From the NCBI GenBank assembly GCA_040285825.1, contig JAUPSS010000002.1:1488001-1552000 (forward strand): 64,000 bases of DNA, given 5' to 3'. Source of the stretch: Eukaryota sp. TZLM1-RC. Taxonomy: Eukaryota; Metamonada: BaSk clade. Every line of letters begins with the position of its first letter. Position 1 is the first letter of the stretch. The notes below the pieces were generated by a model. It was not told where the DNA came from, ran no database searches, and was given only the letters and a program-made list of their open reading frames with translations. A program made the translations under genes and the position numbers. Below, one piece after another: positions 1-13,285 of this stretch.

Positions 1-3000
1 TTACATCTCAGGAAGAAACAACTTTTTCTCAACCCATGGAAAGCGAAATTGGAGAAGATATAGAGTTGAACGAACCAGTCGTTGGAGAAACGGCTCCTCC
101 TCAACTTTCAGTAAGAACCTCTTCTTCTGACAGACCCATGCGTATTGAGGACCTTCAATCCTCAAGAAGAGCTATCGACATGAGCATAGCCAGTAGCCTT
201 CATAGACAAATTGACTCACGGTTTAAGGACATCGACTATAAAAAGACCTCGATTATCCGCTGATGACCCTATCAATAAAATGTCTATCATAGCTTTTCTT
301 TTGAAATACCAAACTTGGGATAAATACGGGCAAAAGATAGCTAATAAAGGCTTTGAAGCACCAGGTTAATCATATTGGACCAGAGCCTTCATGATAGCTA
401 CCCAGCTTTTCGGAGAAGGTCAAACAGAGATAACCCAAGATAGAATTAAAGATCTCCCCAAACATATATGTGACGAGATCACAAGGGACACAACTCAGCC
501 TTTGGTAAAAATTGACCCAGCTATAACAGATAAGCTCGATACGTCCCGGTACCTGTAGTAAGACAAGACGTTACATCTCAGGAAGAAACAACTTTTTCTC
601 AACCCATGGAAAGCGAAATTGGAGAAGATATAGAGTTGAACGAACCAGTCGTTGGAGAAACGGCTCCTCCTCAACTTTCAGTAAGAACCTCTTCTTCTGA
701 CAGACCCATGCGTATTGAGGACCTTCAATCCTCAAGAAGAGCTATCGACATGAGCATAGCCAGTAGCCTTCATAGACAAATTGACTCACGGTTTAAGGAC
801 ATCGACTATAAAAGACCTCGATTATCCGCTGATGACCCTATCAATAAAATGTCTATCATAGCTTTTCTTTTGAAATACCAAACTTGGGATAAATACGGGC
901 AAAAGATAGCTAATAAAGGCTTTGAAGCACCAGGTTAATCATATTGGACCAGAGCCTTCATGATAGCTACCCAGCTTTTCGGAGAAGGTCAAACAGAGAT
1001 AACCCAAGATAGAATTAAAGATCTCCCCAAACATATATGTGACGAGATCACAAGGGACACAAATCAGCCTTTGGTAAAAATTGACCCAGCTATAACAGAT
1101 AAGCTCGATACGTCCCGGTACCTGTAGTAAGACAAGACGTTACATCTCAGGAAGAAACAACTTTTTCTCAACCCATGGAAAGCGAAATTGGAGAAGATAT
1201 AGAGTTGAACGAACCAGTCGTTGGAGAAACGGCTCCTCCTCAACTTTCAGTAAGAACCTCTTCTTCTGACAGACCCATGCGTATTGAGGACCTTCAATCC
1301 TCAAGAAGAGCTATCGACATGAGCATAGCCAGTAGCCTTCATAGACAAATTGACTCACGGTTTAAGGACATCGACTATAAAAGACCTCGATTATCCGCTG
1401 ATGACCCTATCAATAAAATGTCTATCATAGCTTTTCTTTTGAAATACCAAACTTGGGATAAATACGGGCAAAAGATAGCTAATAAAGGCTTTTGAAGCAC
1501 CAGGTTAATCATATTGGACCAGAGCCTTCATGATAGCTACCCAGCTTTTCGGAGAAGGTCAAACAGAGATAACCCAAGATAGAATTAAAGATCTCCCCAA
1601 ACATATATGTGACGAGATCACAAGGGACACAACTCAGCCTTTGGTAAAAATTGACCCAGCTATAACAGATAAGCTCGATACGTCCCGGTACCTGTAGTAA
1701 GACAAGACGTTACATCTCAGGAAGAAACAACTTTTTCTCAACCCATGGAAAGCGAAATTGGAGAAGATATAGAGTTGAACGAACCAGTCGTTGGAGAAAC
1801 GGCTCCTCCTCAACTTTCAGTAAGAACCTCTTCTTCTGACAGACCCATGCGTATTGAGGACCTTCAATCCTCAAGAAGAGCTATCGACATGACCATAGCC
1901 AGTAGCCTTCATAGACAAATTGACTCACGGTTTAAGGACATCGACTATAAAAGACCTCGATTATCCGCTGATGACCCTATCAATCAAATGTCTATCATAG
2001 CTTTTCTTTTGAAATACCAAACTTGGGATAAATACGGGCAAAAGATAGCTAATAAAGGCTTTGAAGCACCAGGTTAATCATATTGGACCAGAGCCTTCAT
2101 GATAGCTACCCAGCTTTTCGGAGAAGGTCAAACAGAGATAACCCAAGATAGAATTAAAGATCTCCCCAAACATATATGTGACGAGATCACAAGGGACACA
2201 AATCAGCCTTTGGTAAAAATTGACCCAGCTAAAACAGATAAGCTCGATACGTCCCGGTACCTGTAGTAAGACAAGACGTTACATCTCAGGAAGAAACAAC
2301 TTTTTCTCAACCCATGGAAAGCGAAATTGGAGAAGATATAGAGTTGAACGAACCAGTCGTTGGAGAAACGGCTCCTCCTCAACTTTCAGTAAGAACCTCT
2401 TCTTCTGACAGACCCATGCGTATTGAGGACCTTCAATCCTCAAGAAGAGCTATCGACATGAGCATAGCCAGTAGCCTTCATAGACAAATTGACTCACGGT
2501 TTAAGGACATCGACTATAAAAGACCTCGATTATCCGCTGATGACCCTATCAATAAAATGTCTATCATAGCTTTTCTTTTGAAATACCAAACTTGGGATAA
2601 ATACGGGCAAAAGATAGCTAATAAAGGCTTTGAAGCACCAGGTTAATCATATTGGACCAGAGCCTTCATGATAGCTACCCAGCTTTTCGGAGAAGGTCAA
2701 ACAGAGATAACCCAAGATAGAATTAAAGATCTCCCCAAACATATATGTGACGAGATCACAAGGGACACAACTCAGCCTTTGGTAAAAATTGACCCAGCTA
2801 TAACAGATAAGCTCGATACGTCCCGGTACCTGTAGTAAGACAAGACGTTACATCTCAGGAAGAAACAACTTTTTCTCAACCCATGGAAAGCGAAATTGGA
2901 GAAGATATAGAGTTGAACGAACCAGTCGTTGGAGAAACGGCTCCTCCTCAACTTTCAGTAAGAACCTCTTCTTCTGACAGACCCATGCGTATTGAGGACC

Positions 3001-6000
3001 TTCAATCCTCAAGAAGAGCTATCGACATGACCATAGCCAGTAGCCTTCATAGACAAATTGACTCACGGTTTAAGGACATCGACTATAAAAGACCTCGATT
3101 ATCCGCTGATGACCCTATCAATAAAATGTCTATCATAGCTTTTCTTTTGAAATACCAAACTTGGGATAAATACGGGCAAAAGATAGCTAATAAAGGCTTT
3201 GAAGCACCAGGTTAATCATATTGGACCAGAGCCTTCATGATAGCTACCCAGCTTTTCGGAGAAGGTCAAACAGAGATAACCCAAGATAGAATTAAAGATC
3301 TCCCCAAACATATATGTGACGAGATCACAAGGGACACAACTCAGCCTTTGGTAAAAATTGACCCAGCTATAACAGATAAGCTCGATACGTCCCGGTACCT
3401 GTAGTAAGACAAGACGTTACATCTCAGGAAGAAACAACTTTTTCTCAACCCATGGAAAGCGAAATTGGAGAAGATATAGAGTTGAACGAACCAGTCGTTG
3501 GAGAAACGGCTCCTCCTCAACTTTCAGTAAGAACCTCTTCTTCTGACAGACCCATGCGTATTGAGGACCTTCAATCCTCAAGAAGAGCTATCGACATGAG
3601 CATAGCCAGTAGCCTTCATAGACAAATTGACTCACGGTTTAAGGACATCGACTATAAAAAGACCTCGATTATCCGCTGATGACCCTATCAATAAAATGTC
3701 TATCATAGCTTTTCTTTTGAAATACCAAACTTGGGATAAATACGGGCAAAAAGATAGCTAATAAAGGCTTTTGAAGCACCAGGTTAATCATATTGGACCA
3801 GAGCCTTCATGATAGCTACCCAGCTTTTCGGAGAAGGTCAAACAGAGATAACCCAAGATAGAATTAAAGATCTCCCCAAACATATACGTGACGAGATCAC
3901 AAGGGACACAACTCAGCCTTTGGTAAAAATTGACCCAGCTATAACAGATAAGCTCGATACGTCCCGGTACCTGTAGTAAGACAAGACGATACATCTCAGG
4001 AAGAAACAACTATTTCTCAACCCATGGAAAGCGAAATTGGAGAAGGTATAGAGTTGAACGAACCAGTCGTTGGAAAAACGGCTCCTCCTCAACTTTCAGT
4101 AAGAACCTCTTCTTCTGACAGACCCATGCGTATTGAGGACCTTCAATATTCAAGAAGAGCTATCGACATGAGCATAGCCAGTAGCCTTCATAGACAAATT
4201 GACTCACGGTTTAAGGACATCGACTATAAAAGACCTCGATTATCCGCTGATGACCCTATCAATAAAATGTCTATCATAGCTTTTCTTTTGAAATACCAAA
4301 CTTGGGATAAGTACGGGCAAAAGATAGCTAATAAAGGCTTTGAAGCACCAGGTTAATCATATTGGACCAGAGCCTTCATGATAGCTACCCAGCTTTTCGG
4401 AGAAGGTCAAACAGAGATAACCCAAGATAGAATTAAAGATCTCCCCAAACATATACGTGACGAGATCACAAGGGACACAACTCAGCCTTTGGTAAAAATT
4501 GACCCAGCTATAACAGATAAGCTCGATACGTCCCGGTACCTGTAGTAAGACAAGACGATACATCTCAGGAAGAAACAACTATTTCTCAACCCATGGAAAG
4601 CGAAATTGGAGAAGGTATAGAGTTGAACGAACCAGTCGTTGGAAAAACGGCTCCTCCTCAACTTTCAGTAAGAACCTCTTTTCTGACAGACCCATGCGTA
4701 TCGAGGACCTTCAATCCTCAAGAAGAGCTATCGACATGAGCATAGCCAGTAGCCTTCATAGACAAATTGACTCACGGTTTAAGGACATCGACTATAAAAG
4801 ACCTCGATTATCCGTTGATGACCCTATCAATAAAATGTCTATCATAGCTTTTCTTTTGAAATACCAAACTTGGGATAAATACGGGCAAAAGATAGCTAAT
4901 AAAGGCTTTGAAGCACCAGGTTAATCATATTGAGCCTTCATGGTAGCTACCCAGCTTTTCGGAGAAGGTCAAACAGAGATAACCCAAGATAGAATTAAAG
5001 ATCTCCCCAAACATATACGTGACGAGATCACAAGGGACACAACTCAGCCTTTGGTAAAAATTGACCCAGCTATAACAGATAAGCTCGATACGTCCCGGTA
5101 CCTGTAGTAAGACAAGACGTTACATCTCAGGAAGAAACAACTTTTTCTCAACCCATGGAAAGCGAAATTGGAGAAAGTATAGAGTTGAACGAACCAGTCG
5201 TTGGAAAAACGGCTCCTCCTCAACTTTCAGTAAGAACCTCTTTTCTGACAGACCCATGCGTATCGAGGACCTTCAATCCTCAAGAAAAGCTATCGACATG
5301 AGCATAGCCAGTAGCCTTCATAGACAAATTGACTCACGGTTTAAGGACATCGACTATAAAAAGACCTCGATTATCCGCTGATGACCCTATCAATAAAATG
5401 TCTATCATAGCTTTTCTTTTGAAATACCAAACTTGGGATAAATACGAGCAAAAAGATAGCTAATAAAGGCTTTGAAGCACCAGGTTAATCATATTGAGCC
5501 TTCATGGTAGCTACCCAGCTTTTCGGAGAAGGTCAAACAGAGATAACCCAAGATAGAATTAAAGATCTCCCCAAACATATACGTGACGAGATCACAAGGG
5601 ACACAACTCAGCCTTTGGTAAAAATTGACCCAGCTATAACAGATAAGCTCGATACGTCCCGGTACCTGTAGTAAGACAAGACGTTACATCTCAGGAAGAA
5701 ACAACTTTTTCTCAACCCATGGAAAGCGAAATTGGAGAAGGTATAGAGTTGAACGAACCAGTCGTTGGAAGAACGGCTCCTCCTCAACTTTCAGTAAGAA
5801 CCTCTTTTCTGACAGACCCATGCGTATCGAGGACCTTCAATCCTCAAGAGGAGCTATCGACATGAACATAGCCAGTAGCCTTCATAGACAAATTGACTCA
5901 CGGTTTAAGGACATCGACTATAAAGACCTCGATTATCCGCTGATGACCCTATCAATAAAATGTCTATCATAGCTTTTCTTTTGAAATACCAAACTTGGGA

Positions 6001-9000
6001 TAAATACGAGCAAAAGATAGCTAATAAAGGCTTTGAAGCACCAGGTTAATCATATTGGACCAGAGCCTTCATGGTAGCTACCCAGCTTTTCGGAGAAGGT
6101 CAAACAGAGATAACCCAAGATAGAATTAAAGATCTCCCCAAACATATACGTGACGAGATCACAAGGGACACAACTCAGCCTTTGGTAAAAATTGACCCAG
6201 CTATAACAGATAAGCTCGATACGTCCCGGTACCTGTAGTAAGACAAGACGATACATCTCAGGAAGAAACAACTATTTCTTAACCCATGGAAAGCGAAATT
6301 GGAGAAGGTATAGAGTTGAACGAACCAGTCGTTGGAAAAACGGCTCCTCCTCAACTTTCAGTAAGAACCTCTTTTCTGACAGACCCATGCGTATCGAGGA
6401 CCTTCAATCCTCAAGAAGAGCTATCGACATGAGCATAGCCAGTAGCCTTCATAGACAAATTGACTCACGGTTTAAGGACATCGACTATAAAAGACCTCGA
6501 TTATCCGTTGATGACCCTATCAATAAAATGTCTATCATAGCTTTTCTTTTGAAATACCAAACTTGGGATAAATACGGGCAAAAGATAGCTAATAAAGGCT
6601 TTGAAGCACCAGGTTAATCATATTGAGCCTTCATGGTAGCTACCCAGCTTTTCGGAGAAGGTCAAACAGAGATAACCCAAGATAGAATTAAAGATCTCCC
6701 CAAACATATACGTGACGAGATCACAAGGGACACAACTCAGCCTTTGGTAAAAATTGACCCAGCTATAACAGATAAGCTCGATACGTCCCGGTACCTGTAG
6801 TAAGACAAGACGTTACATCTCAGGAAGAAACAACTTTTTCTCAACCCATGGAAAGCGAAATTGGAGAAGGTATAGAGTTGAACGAACCAGTCGTTGGAAA
6901 AACGGCTCCTCCTCAACTTTCAGTAAGAACCTCTTTTCTGACAGACCCATGCGTATCGAGGACCTTCAATCCTCAAGAAAAGCTATCGACATGAGCATAG
7001 CCAGTAGCCTTCATAGACAAATTGACTCACGGTTTAAGGACATCGACTATAAAAGACCTCGATTATCCGCTGATGACCCTATCAATAAAATGTCTATCAT
7101 AGCTTTTCTTTTGAAATACCAAACTTGGGATAAATACGAGCAAAAGATAGCTAATAAAGGCTTTGAAGCACCAGGTTAATCATATTGAGCCTTCATGGTA
7201 GCTACCCAGCTTTTCGGAGAAGGTCAAACAGAGATAACCCAAGATAGAATTAAAGATCTCCCCAAACATATACGTGACGAGATCACAAGGGACACAACTC
7301 AGCCTTTGGTAAAAATTGACCCAGCTATAACAGATAAGCTCGATACGTCCCGGTACCTGTAGTAAGACAAGACGTTACATCTCAGGAAGAAACAACTTTT
7401 TCTCAACCCATGGAAAGCGAAATTGGAGAAGGTATAGAGTTGAACGAACCAGTCGTTGGAAGAACGGCTCCTCCTCAACTTTTAGTAAGAACCTCTTTTC
7501 TGACAGACCCATGCGTATCGAGGACCTTCAATCCTCAAGAGGAGCTATCGACATGAGCATAGCCAGTAGCCTTCATAGACAAATTGACTCACGGTTTAAG
7601 GACATCGACTATAAAGACCTCGATTATCCGCTGATGACCCTATCAATAAAATGTCTATCATAGCTTTTCTTTTGAAATACCAAACTTGGGATAAATACGA
7701 GCAAAAGATAGCTAATAAAGGCTTTGAAGCACCAGGTTAATCATATTGGACCAGAGCCTTCATGGTAGCTACCCAGCTTTTCGGAGAAGGTCAAACAGAG
7801 ATAACCCAAGATAGAATTAAAGATCTCCCCAAACATATACGTGACGAGATCACAAGGGACACAACTCAGCCTTTGGTAAAAATTGACCCAGCTATAACAG
7901 ATAAGCTCGATACGTCCCGGTACCTGTAGTAAGACAAGACGATACATCTCAGGAAGAAACAACTATTTCTCAACCCATGGAAAGCGAAATTGGAGAAGGT
8001 ATAGAGTTGAACGAACCAGTCGTTGGAAAAACGGCTCCTCCTCAACTTTCAGTAAGAACCTCTTTTCTGACAGACCCATGCGTATCGAGGACCTTCAATC
8101 CTCAAGAAGAGCTATCGACATGAGCATAGCCAGTAGCCTTCATAGACAAATTGACTCACGGTTTAAGGACATCGACTATAAAAGACCTCGATTATCCGTT
8201 GATGACCCTATCAATAAAATGTCTATCATAGCTTTTCTTTTGAAATACCAAACTTGGGATAAATACGGGCAAAAGATAGCTAATAAAGGCTTTGAAGCAC
8301 CAGGTTAATCATATTGAGCCTTCATGGTAGCTACCCAGCTTTTCGGAGAAGGTCAAACAGAGATAACCCAAGATAGAATTAAAGATCTCCCCAAACATAT
8401 ACGTGACGAGATCACAAGGGACACAACTCAGCCTTTGGTAAAAATTGACCCAGCTATAACAGATAAGCTCGATACGTCCCGGTACCTGTAGTAAGACAAG
8501 ACGTTACATCTCAGGAAGAAACAACTTTTTCTCAACCCATGGAAAGCGAAATTGGAGAAGGTATAGAGTTGAACGAACCAGTCGTTGGAAAAACGGCTCC
8601 TCCTCAACTTTCAGTAAGAACCTCTTTTCTGACAGACCCATGCGTATCGAGGACCTTCAATCCTCAAGAAAAGCTATCGACATGAGCATAGCCAGTAGCC
8701 TTCATAGACAAATTGACTCACGGTTTAAGGACATCGACTATAAAAGACCTCGATTATCCGCTGATGACCCTATCAATAAAATGTCTATCATAGCTTTTCT
8801 TTTGAAATACCAAACTTGGGATAAATACGAGCAAAAGATAGCTAATACAGGCTTTGAAGCACCAGGTTAATCATATTGAGCCTTCATGGTAGCTACCCAG
8901 CTTTTCGGAGAAGGTCAAACAGAGATAACCCAAGATAGAATTAAAGATCTCCCCAAACATATACGTGACGAGATCACAAGGGACACAACTCAGCCTTTGG

Positions 9001-9601
9001 TAAAAATTGACCCAGCTATAACAGATAAGCTCGATACGTCCCGGTACCTGTAGTAAGACAAGACGTTACATCTCAGGAAGAAACAACTTTTTCTCAACCC
9101 ATGGAAAGCGAAATTGGAGAAGGTATAGAGTTGAACGAACCAGTCGTTGGAAGAACGGCTCCTCCTCAACTTTCAGTAAGAACCTCTTTTCTGACAGACC
9201 CATGCGTATCGAGGACCTTCAATCCTCAAGAGGAGCTATCGACATGAGCATAGCCAGTAGCCTTCATAGACAAATTGACTCACGGTTTAAGGACATCGAC
9301 TATAAAAGACCTCGATTATCCGCTGATGACCCTATCAATAAAATGTCTATCATAGCTTTTCTTTTGAAATACCAAACTTGGGATAAATACGAGCAAAAGA
9401 TAGCTAATAAAGGCTTTGAAGCACCAGGTTAATCATATTGGACCAGAGCCTTCATGGTAGCTACCCAGCTTTTCGGAGAAGGTCAAACAGAGATAACCCA
9501 AGATAGAATTAAAGATCTCCCCAAACATATACGTGACGAGATCACAAGGGACACAGCTCAGCCTTTGGTAAAAATTGACCCAGCTATAACAGATAAGCTC
9601 G
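1..9601 (+). repeat. Tandem array of 17 gag-derived ~565 bp units
   Basis: Seventeen head-to-tail copies of one unit. The recurring ATG of each copy lies at 36, 606, 1175, 1745, 2314, 2883, 3452, 4024, 4593, 5155, 5719, 6286, 6848, 7410, 7977, 8539 and 9101, so the period is 562-572 bp. The array is cut by the left window edge and ends at 9601, where the last copy runs on into unique retrotransposon gag sequence. Most early copies hold a 110-residue frame (MESEIGED... to ...FEAPG) ended by TAA, followed in the same frame by gag sequence (SYWTRAFM...). Copies at 36 and 3452 share an extra A in the run before 'gacctcg'; copies at 1175 and 3452 share an extra T near the end of the frame. The unit is therefore a tandemly amplified piece of gag. 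Whether it is transcribed cannot be seen. Confidence 0.95.
4593..9601 (+). repeat. Trimeric higher-order repeat (~1.69 kb) within the gag array
   Basis: The last nine units fall into three types in the fixed order A-B-C, repeated three times. Type A (4593, 6286, 7977) has 'tccgttgatgac'. Type B (5155, 6848, 8539) has 'agaaaagctatc'. Type C (5719, 7410, 9101) has 'agaggagctatc', and unlike A and B it keeps the 7 bp missing from 'ttgagcc' (longer form 'ttggaccagagcc'). The trimers start at 4593, 6286 and 7977, 1693 and 1691 bp apart. All nine carry the one-base loss in 'cctcttttctgac' that shifts the MESEIG frame. Units before 4593 do not follow this order, so the trimer arose after the simple array and spread as a block. 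Confidence 0.9.
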
Positions 9602-10710
9602 CACCACCAATCCACCATTACGATTTATTCAGGAGCATGGCGATGAGCACTTGCCCTACAGGAATATCCAGCATGATCGACCCTAACCTTCTATCAAGAT
9701 GGCAGAGTCAAGGCTTTCTCGGTGTTGAGTATACCGACACGGACGTCATAATATTTCTACTTAAAAGGACGCAATTCACATCATATCATGAGGCTTGTAC
9801 AGCTCTGATGAAGCCTAAACTAATCTGGAAAAAAATCCACAATAGGCATGATGCTGACAATGAGTTTGGTCGTTATGTAGAAGACTTTGGAGACCTCTTA
9901 AAAATGACCACCTACATGACCGACATGACTATTCCTAATTTGATTGGAGGAAGCAGTGGGCTGATAACCATTTCTTCCGCCCTAATAGCCGAATATTTCC
10001 TTATGGGTTTGGACAACTTTGCAATATCAAGTGAACTCCTCCCAGCATGGACTAGAGAATTTTTGTAGGATTCGCCTAACAGAACAACTTTACTCGATTC
10101 AATATCGACAACTAGAAGGCACTTCTTCGCTTGGTGTTTTACAGCAGGAAACAAGCCCACAATGGACATACTAAGGAACAGGGCTAACGAAGAAGATATT
10201 CCTTTGGGACTCACGGCGATGAGAACTTATTCAAGAAGAATAACCCCATCAGCCCAGGCTCCAGCAAAACGAGCAAGACGATCAGGTGGAAAGTCGAGAG
10301 GAACCCCTCAACACAAATACATCTCTGAAAAGCACGAACGAGAAGGTTCGAAATTCTATACATTCTGCAGTAACGTGGAAGGTAACAACCCTGTCGGCCA
10401 CATTGTATTCGAATGTAAAGATCCTCGTTGTGCTAGAAACAGAGTACCCAAAGAAGAAAGATTCAGTTTGGGAGAACAGAAGACACCTGCTAGTAGAGGC
10501 AGTGTAGAAAGGGGCCAAGGTGGACGAGGTAGACATGTGAATAGATTTAGATTGAGATGCCGTGGAGGTAGTTTTAGAGGAGATAGAGGAAGAGGTCAAT
10601 ATAAACCTGTATATAACACCAACATAACAGAGGACATTTCATCAAACGAATCCCCTACTGAGTCAAAACTTGACCCGTTCGAGTACGGTTCCTCACAAAC
10701 GGATCAATAA
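9101..10710 (+). pseudogene. Ty3/gypsy-like gag, broken (source of the array unit)
   Basis: From the last array unit the sequence continues into unique gag. From 9202 to 10710 one frame is kept and is interrupted only by TAA near 9430 and TAG at 10066. The part after 9601 gives a helical, capsid-like region (about 9601-10066). It is followed by a basic C-terminal region with CSN...H...C, an incomplete CCHC knuckle near 10365-10410, and an RG/RGG-rich tail (10500-10600) typical of nucleic-acid-binding nucleocapsid. The N-terminal frame is shifted by a one-base loss near 9185. The next frame (10670 onward) overlaps its end by about 40 nt in the +1 register, as in Ty3-type gag-pol. Assignment rests on the adjoining protease, RT, RNase H and integrase; the gag itself is not recognisable to a named family. 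Confidence 0.75.
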
Positions 10711-11353
10711 CAGCAACCTGAATAGCAGGACAGGCAACTTTCCTAATCGGGTACATATCATTGCAATTAATCACAATCAATCAACAACCGATTTAGGAAA
10801 CCCGGTCAACAACTTTCCAACAGCTCAACAAAATCTCTTAATTCCTCTACAAATTCACCAAACCAGCTCTGACGTCAATAGTATTTATGATATTAATTCT
10901 ACGGTTAGTGAAAACCACATAAGATCCTAGCGTTCTCCATTTCTAAGACTGGAGATATCAATAAATGATATTGAAATGATTGCAACTGTTGATTCGGCTG
11001 CGTTTTGTTCAGTTATTACTGCAGATGTAGCTGCACAATGCCACATGTCAATCAATAGCAAAGATACTATTCAGTTCTTACCAGCTAATAATGTATCTAA
11101 TAAATCGCTGGGGAGTGCAACTGGTATTATGTCGTTCAACGTAGGAAGCATTGCGCAACAAGTTCATTATAAACATACTCTATTCATAATCCCGGGTTCG
11201 AACAAATTATTAATAAGGACAGACATGTTAAAAACACTTGGGCTTCAGACAGATGATGGTCTTTTCATCAGATCAGACAAAGAACACCGCACTTTGTTAA
11301 ATGCAGAATCAGAATTCGACTCTAGAATCGCTCAACATTCGATTGGGAACTGA
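10670..11353 (+). pseudogene. Ty3-like pol N-terminus with aspartic protease
   Basis: The pol frame begins in the +1 register relative to gag. It is interrupted by one TAG at 10928-10930 and continues in the same frame from 10976 to 11353. Around 10980-11010 it reads IATVDSAAFCSVIT, matching the retropepsin active site (D-[ST]-[GA]-A) with Ser-Ala in place of the usual Thr/Ser-Gly. About 75 residues later comes a hydrophobic stretch (LFIIPGSNKLLIRTDML) that fits the second conserved region of retroelement proteases, where 'hLG.D.L' is usual. The frame then shifts by +1 into RT near 11301-11353. The stop and shifts make it unlikely to be active unless some are assembly errors. Confidence 0.65.
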
Positions 11354-12420
11354 TTTTGAGGAGCAATTGACAAGATCTGGATGTGAGATAAAATTAGATG
11401 ATATTAATAATAAATTAAAATTAACGAGTCTACTGAAAATTTTCTGCGATGTTTTTAGTGAAACTCCAAACAAAAAACGTATTGATTGTAGTCTTTTTAC
11501 AATCCCCTATCGCGATAGAAACGCTTTTGTACACAAACCTACTAGACGGTTAAATCCAAGCAAAATGGAAATAGCAAACAAAATATTTGATGAACTGATT
11601 CAAATGGGCTATGCAGTTGAATCTAATTATAAATTCAGCTCTCTTATTGTCTTAGTTATATATCCTGACGGCAAGAAACCCAGGCTAATTGGAGACTTTA
11701 GTGGTAAAGATGGTGTTAATGTCCAAACAATTTCTGTCGAATCCAATTTACCGCGGATTAGTGATACATTAGCATTCTTAAGCAGCGCTGACTACATTGC
11801 CACACTTGATCTACCAAAAGCTTTCTGGCAAATGAATGTAGCAGAAAAAGATATTGAAAAAACATCAATTTCAATACCTGCAAGGTCCATTATGTTTGAA
11901 AGAGCTTGCTTCGGTTTAAAGAATATCCCAGCAATATTTCAAAATGTAATGACGAAAATTCTCCAAATAGACGGCGTTTTTTATATACATAGACGACATT
12001 ATAATAGTCGGTACTTCATTTAATGAATTCTACAAAAGACTACAAATAGTCCTCGAATGTGCCAGAAAAAGACGGGTAAACATTGGTTTACGAAAATGCA
12101 AATTCGTCACAGCCAAACACCCCATTGCCATATCAGGAAGCACCTTCCAGAACAAAACTAGGTTTATTAGCAAGAAAAAGATTGAAGCCCTTATGAGTAT
12201 ACCCAGATTAAAGACAGTGAAAGAGGTTCGCTCCATGGTTGGATCAATCAATTACATAAGAGATTGACTTCCTGGAATTTGTGGACTGATAGCTCCAATT
12301 AACGAGTTAATAAAGGGAAAATTTAGAATTATGAAATGGACCAATGAGTATGACGATTATCTCAAACAAATCAAAGACTTAAGAGTAAACCACATGCACC
12401 TTGAATAACCAGCTCCGGGC
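11301..12420 (+). pseudogene. Ty3/gypsy reverse transcriptase, frameshifted
   Basis: The reading frame from 11301 contains an RT fingers/palm: 'KPRLIGDFSG' (about 11668-11700), 'IATLDLPKAFWQM' (motif A, about 11797-11835) and 'FERACFGLKNIPAIFQNVM' (motif B, about 11895-11950). The catalytic YIDD box is present at 11986-11997 (YIDDIIIVG), but one register away from the upstream frame because of a T6 run at 11976-11981. Downstream the frame gives a Ty3-type connection region, 'LRKCKFVTAKHPIAISG', then 'VKEVRSMVGSINYIRD', with a TGA near 12266. This order and the 'CFGL' and 'YIDD' motifs are specific to Ty3/gypsy elements. It is a relic unless the homopolymer shift is an assembly error. Confidence 0.85.
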
Positions 12421-12840
12421 AAGCGAGTATAAGTAAGTACTGACGCTTCAGATGTAGCAGTAGGAGGCGTGATTTGGCAAGAAATTGAACCCTACTCCCC
12501 TGCAGAAATCCCGCTAAATAAAAGGAAAGTGAAACCTTTGTCATTCTATAGTGAATTACTTACAGAAACACAATGAAAATGGTCCACTTTACAGAAAGAA
12601 CTATATGCAATACTTTTGATTTTAACTGAAAGTTGTTGAGAAAACTACCTGTTAACTAGACATTTAACAATTTTCACTGATCACAAAAACATTGCATTCC
12701 TGGCTACAGCCCCAGAGAAAAATTAAATCGTAAAGAGGTAGTTGTTTTTTGAATTAGCCGATACTATCTGAATTCGACTTTGATATAGTCCATGAACCAG
12801 ATGAAGATAACCATTGGGCAGATGTGCTATCGAGGAATAT
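12421..12840 (+). pseudogene. Ty3/gypsy RNase H, multiple stops
   Basis: Conceptual translation shows the RNase H order of Ty3 elements: 'STDASDVAVGGVIWQ' (first Asp, about 12435-12480), 'WSTLQKELYAILLIL' (catalytic Glu region, about 12580-12625), 'TRHLTIFTDHKNIAFL' (second Asp, about 12655-12700). The domain ends with 'HEPDEDNHWADVLSR' (about 12793-12835), like the usual 'GxxNxxADxLSR' end. Stops and frame changes interrupt it, for example TAA near 12405 and TGA near 12573. It sits between RT and integrase as expected. Confidence 0.8.
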
Positions 12841-13285
12841 TGATTTGGATCAAAACGAGGAAACTTCTTCCATTTGTAGTATAAATATACCAGATACTTT
12901 ATTTTCGAATTACGAGATACCTCCACTAGACGATGATTCTGATTCGGACTTTGAAGATGTCCCATCAATTTCATCTTTAAGTAGACACCAAGACTTACCC
13001 ATTTTTTCTTCTTGGTTCTCTAAAATAAGATCTGAACAACAAATAGCAAAAAACAACAATGACTCTTTATTTAAAAATGCAATTCTAGATGAAAATACTC
13101 ATATTTGGAAAAATAATAAAAATAAAGTTTTAATCCCAAAAAAGCCTCCGAAAACAGCCACTATTACTAATACATGGTTTATTTTATTCCAATCTGGCCA
13201 CCCCAGCAAAAACGATAGTTTACACAAACTATCCAAAAGTGATTTCTACCGGCCTAATATGAGAAAGGACCTCATAAATTATGTC

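Noticed and set aside
3788-7962. Repeated 73-codon minus-strand frames in the gag array (MFLPEMYRLVLL...)
   Set aside because: They are the antisense of the gag unit, present only because the unit is repeated.
1-9601. Reading the array as CRISPR or as a multicopy gene family
   Set aside because: Units are 565 bp, directly abutting, without spacers; each is a gag piece that ends at a stop, and half have frameshifts.
9430-10068. Reassigned stop codons to explain TAA/TAG inside gag
   Set aside because: All intact host genes end cleanly at TAA, TAG or TGA, so the code is standard; the in-gag stops are decay or readthrough.
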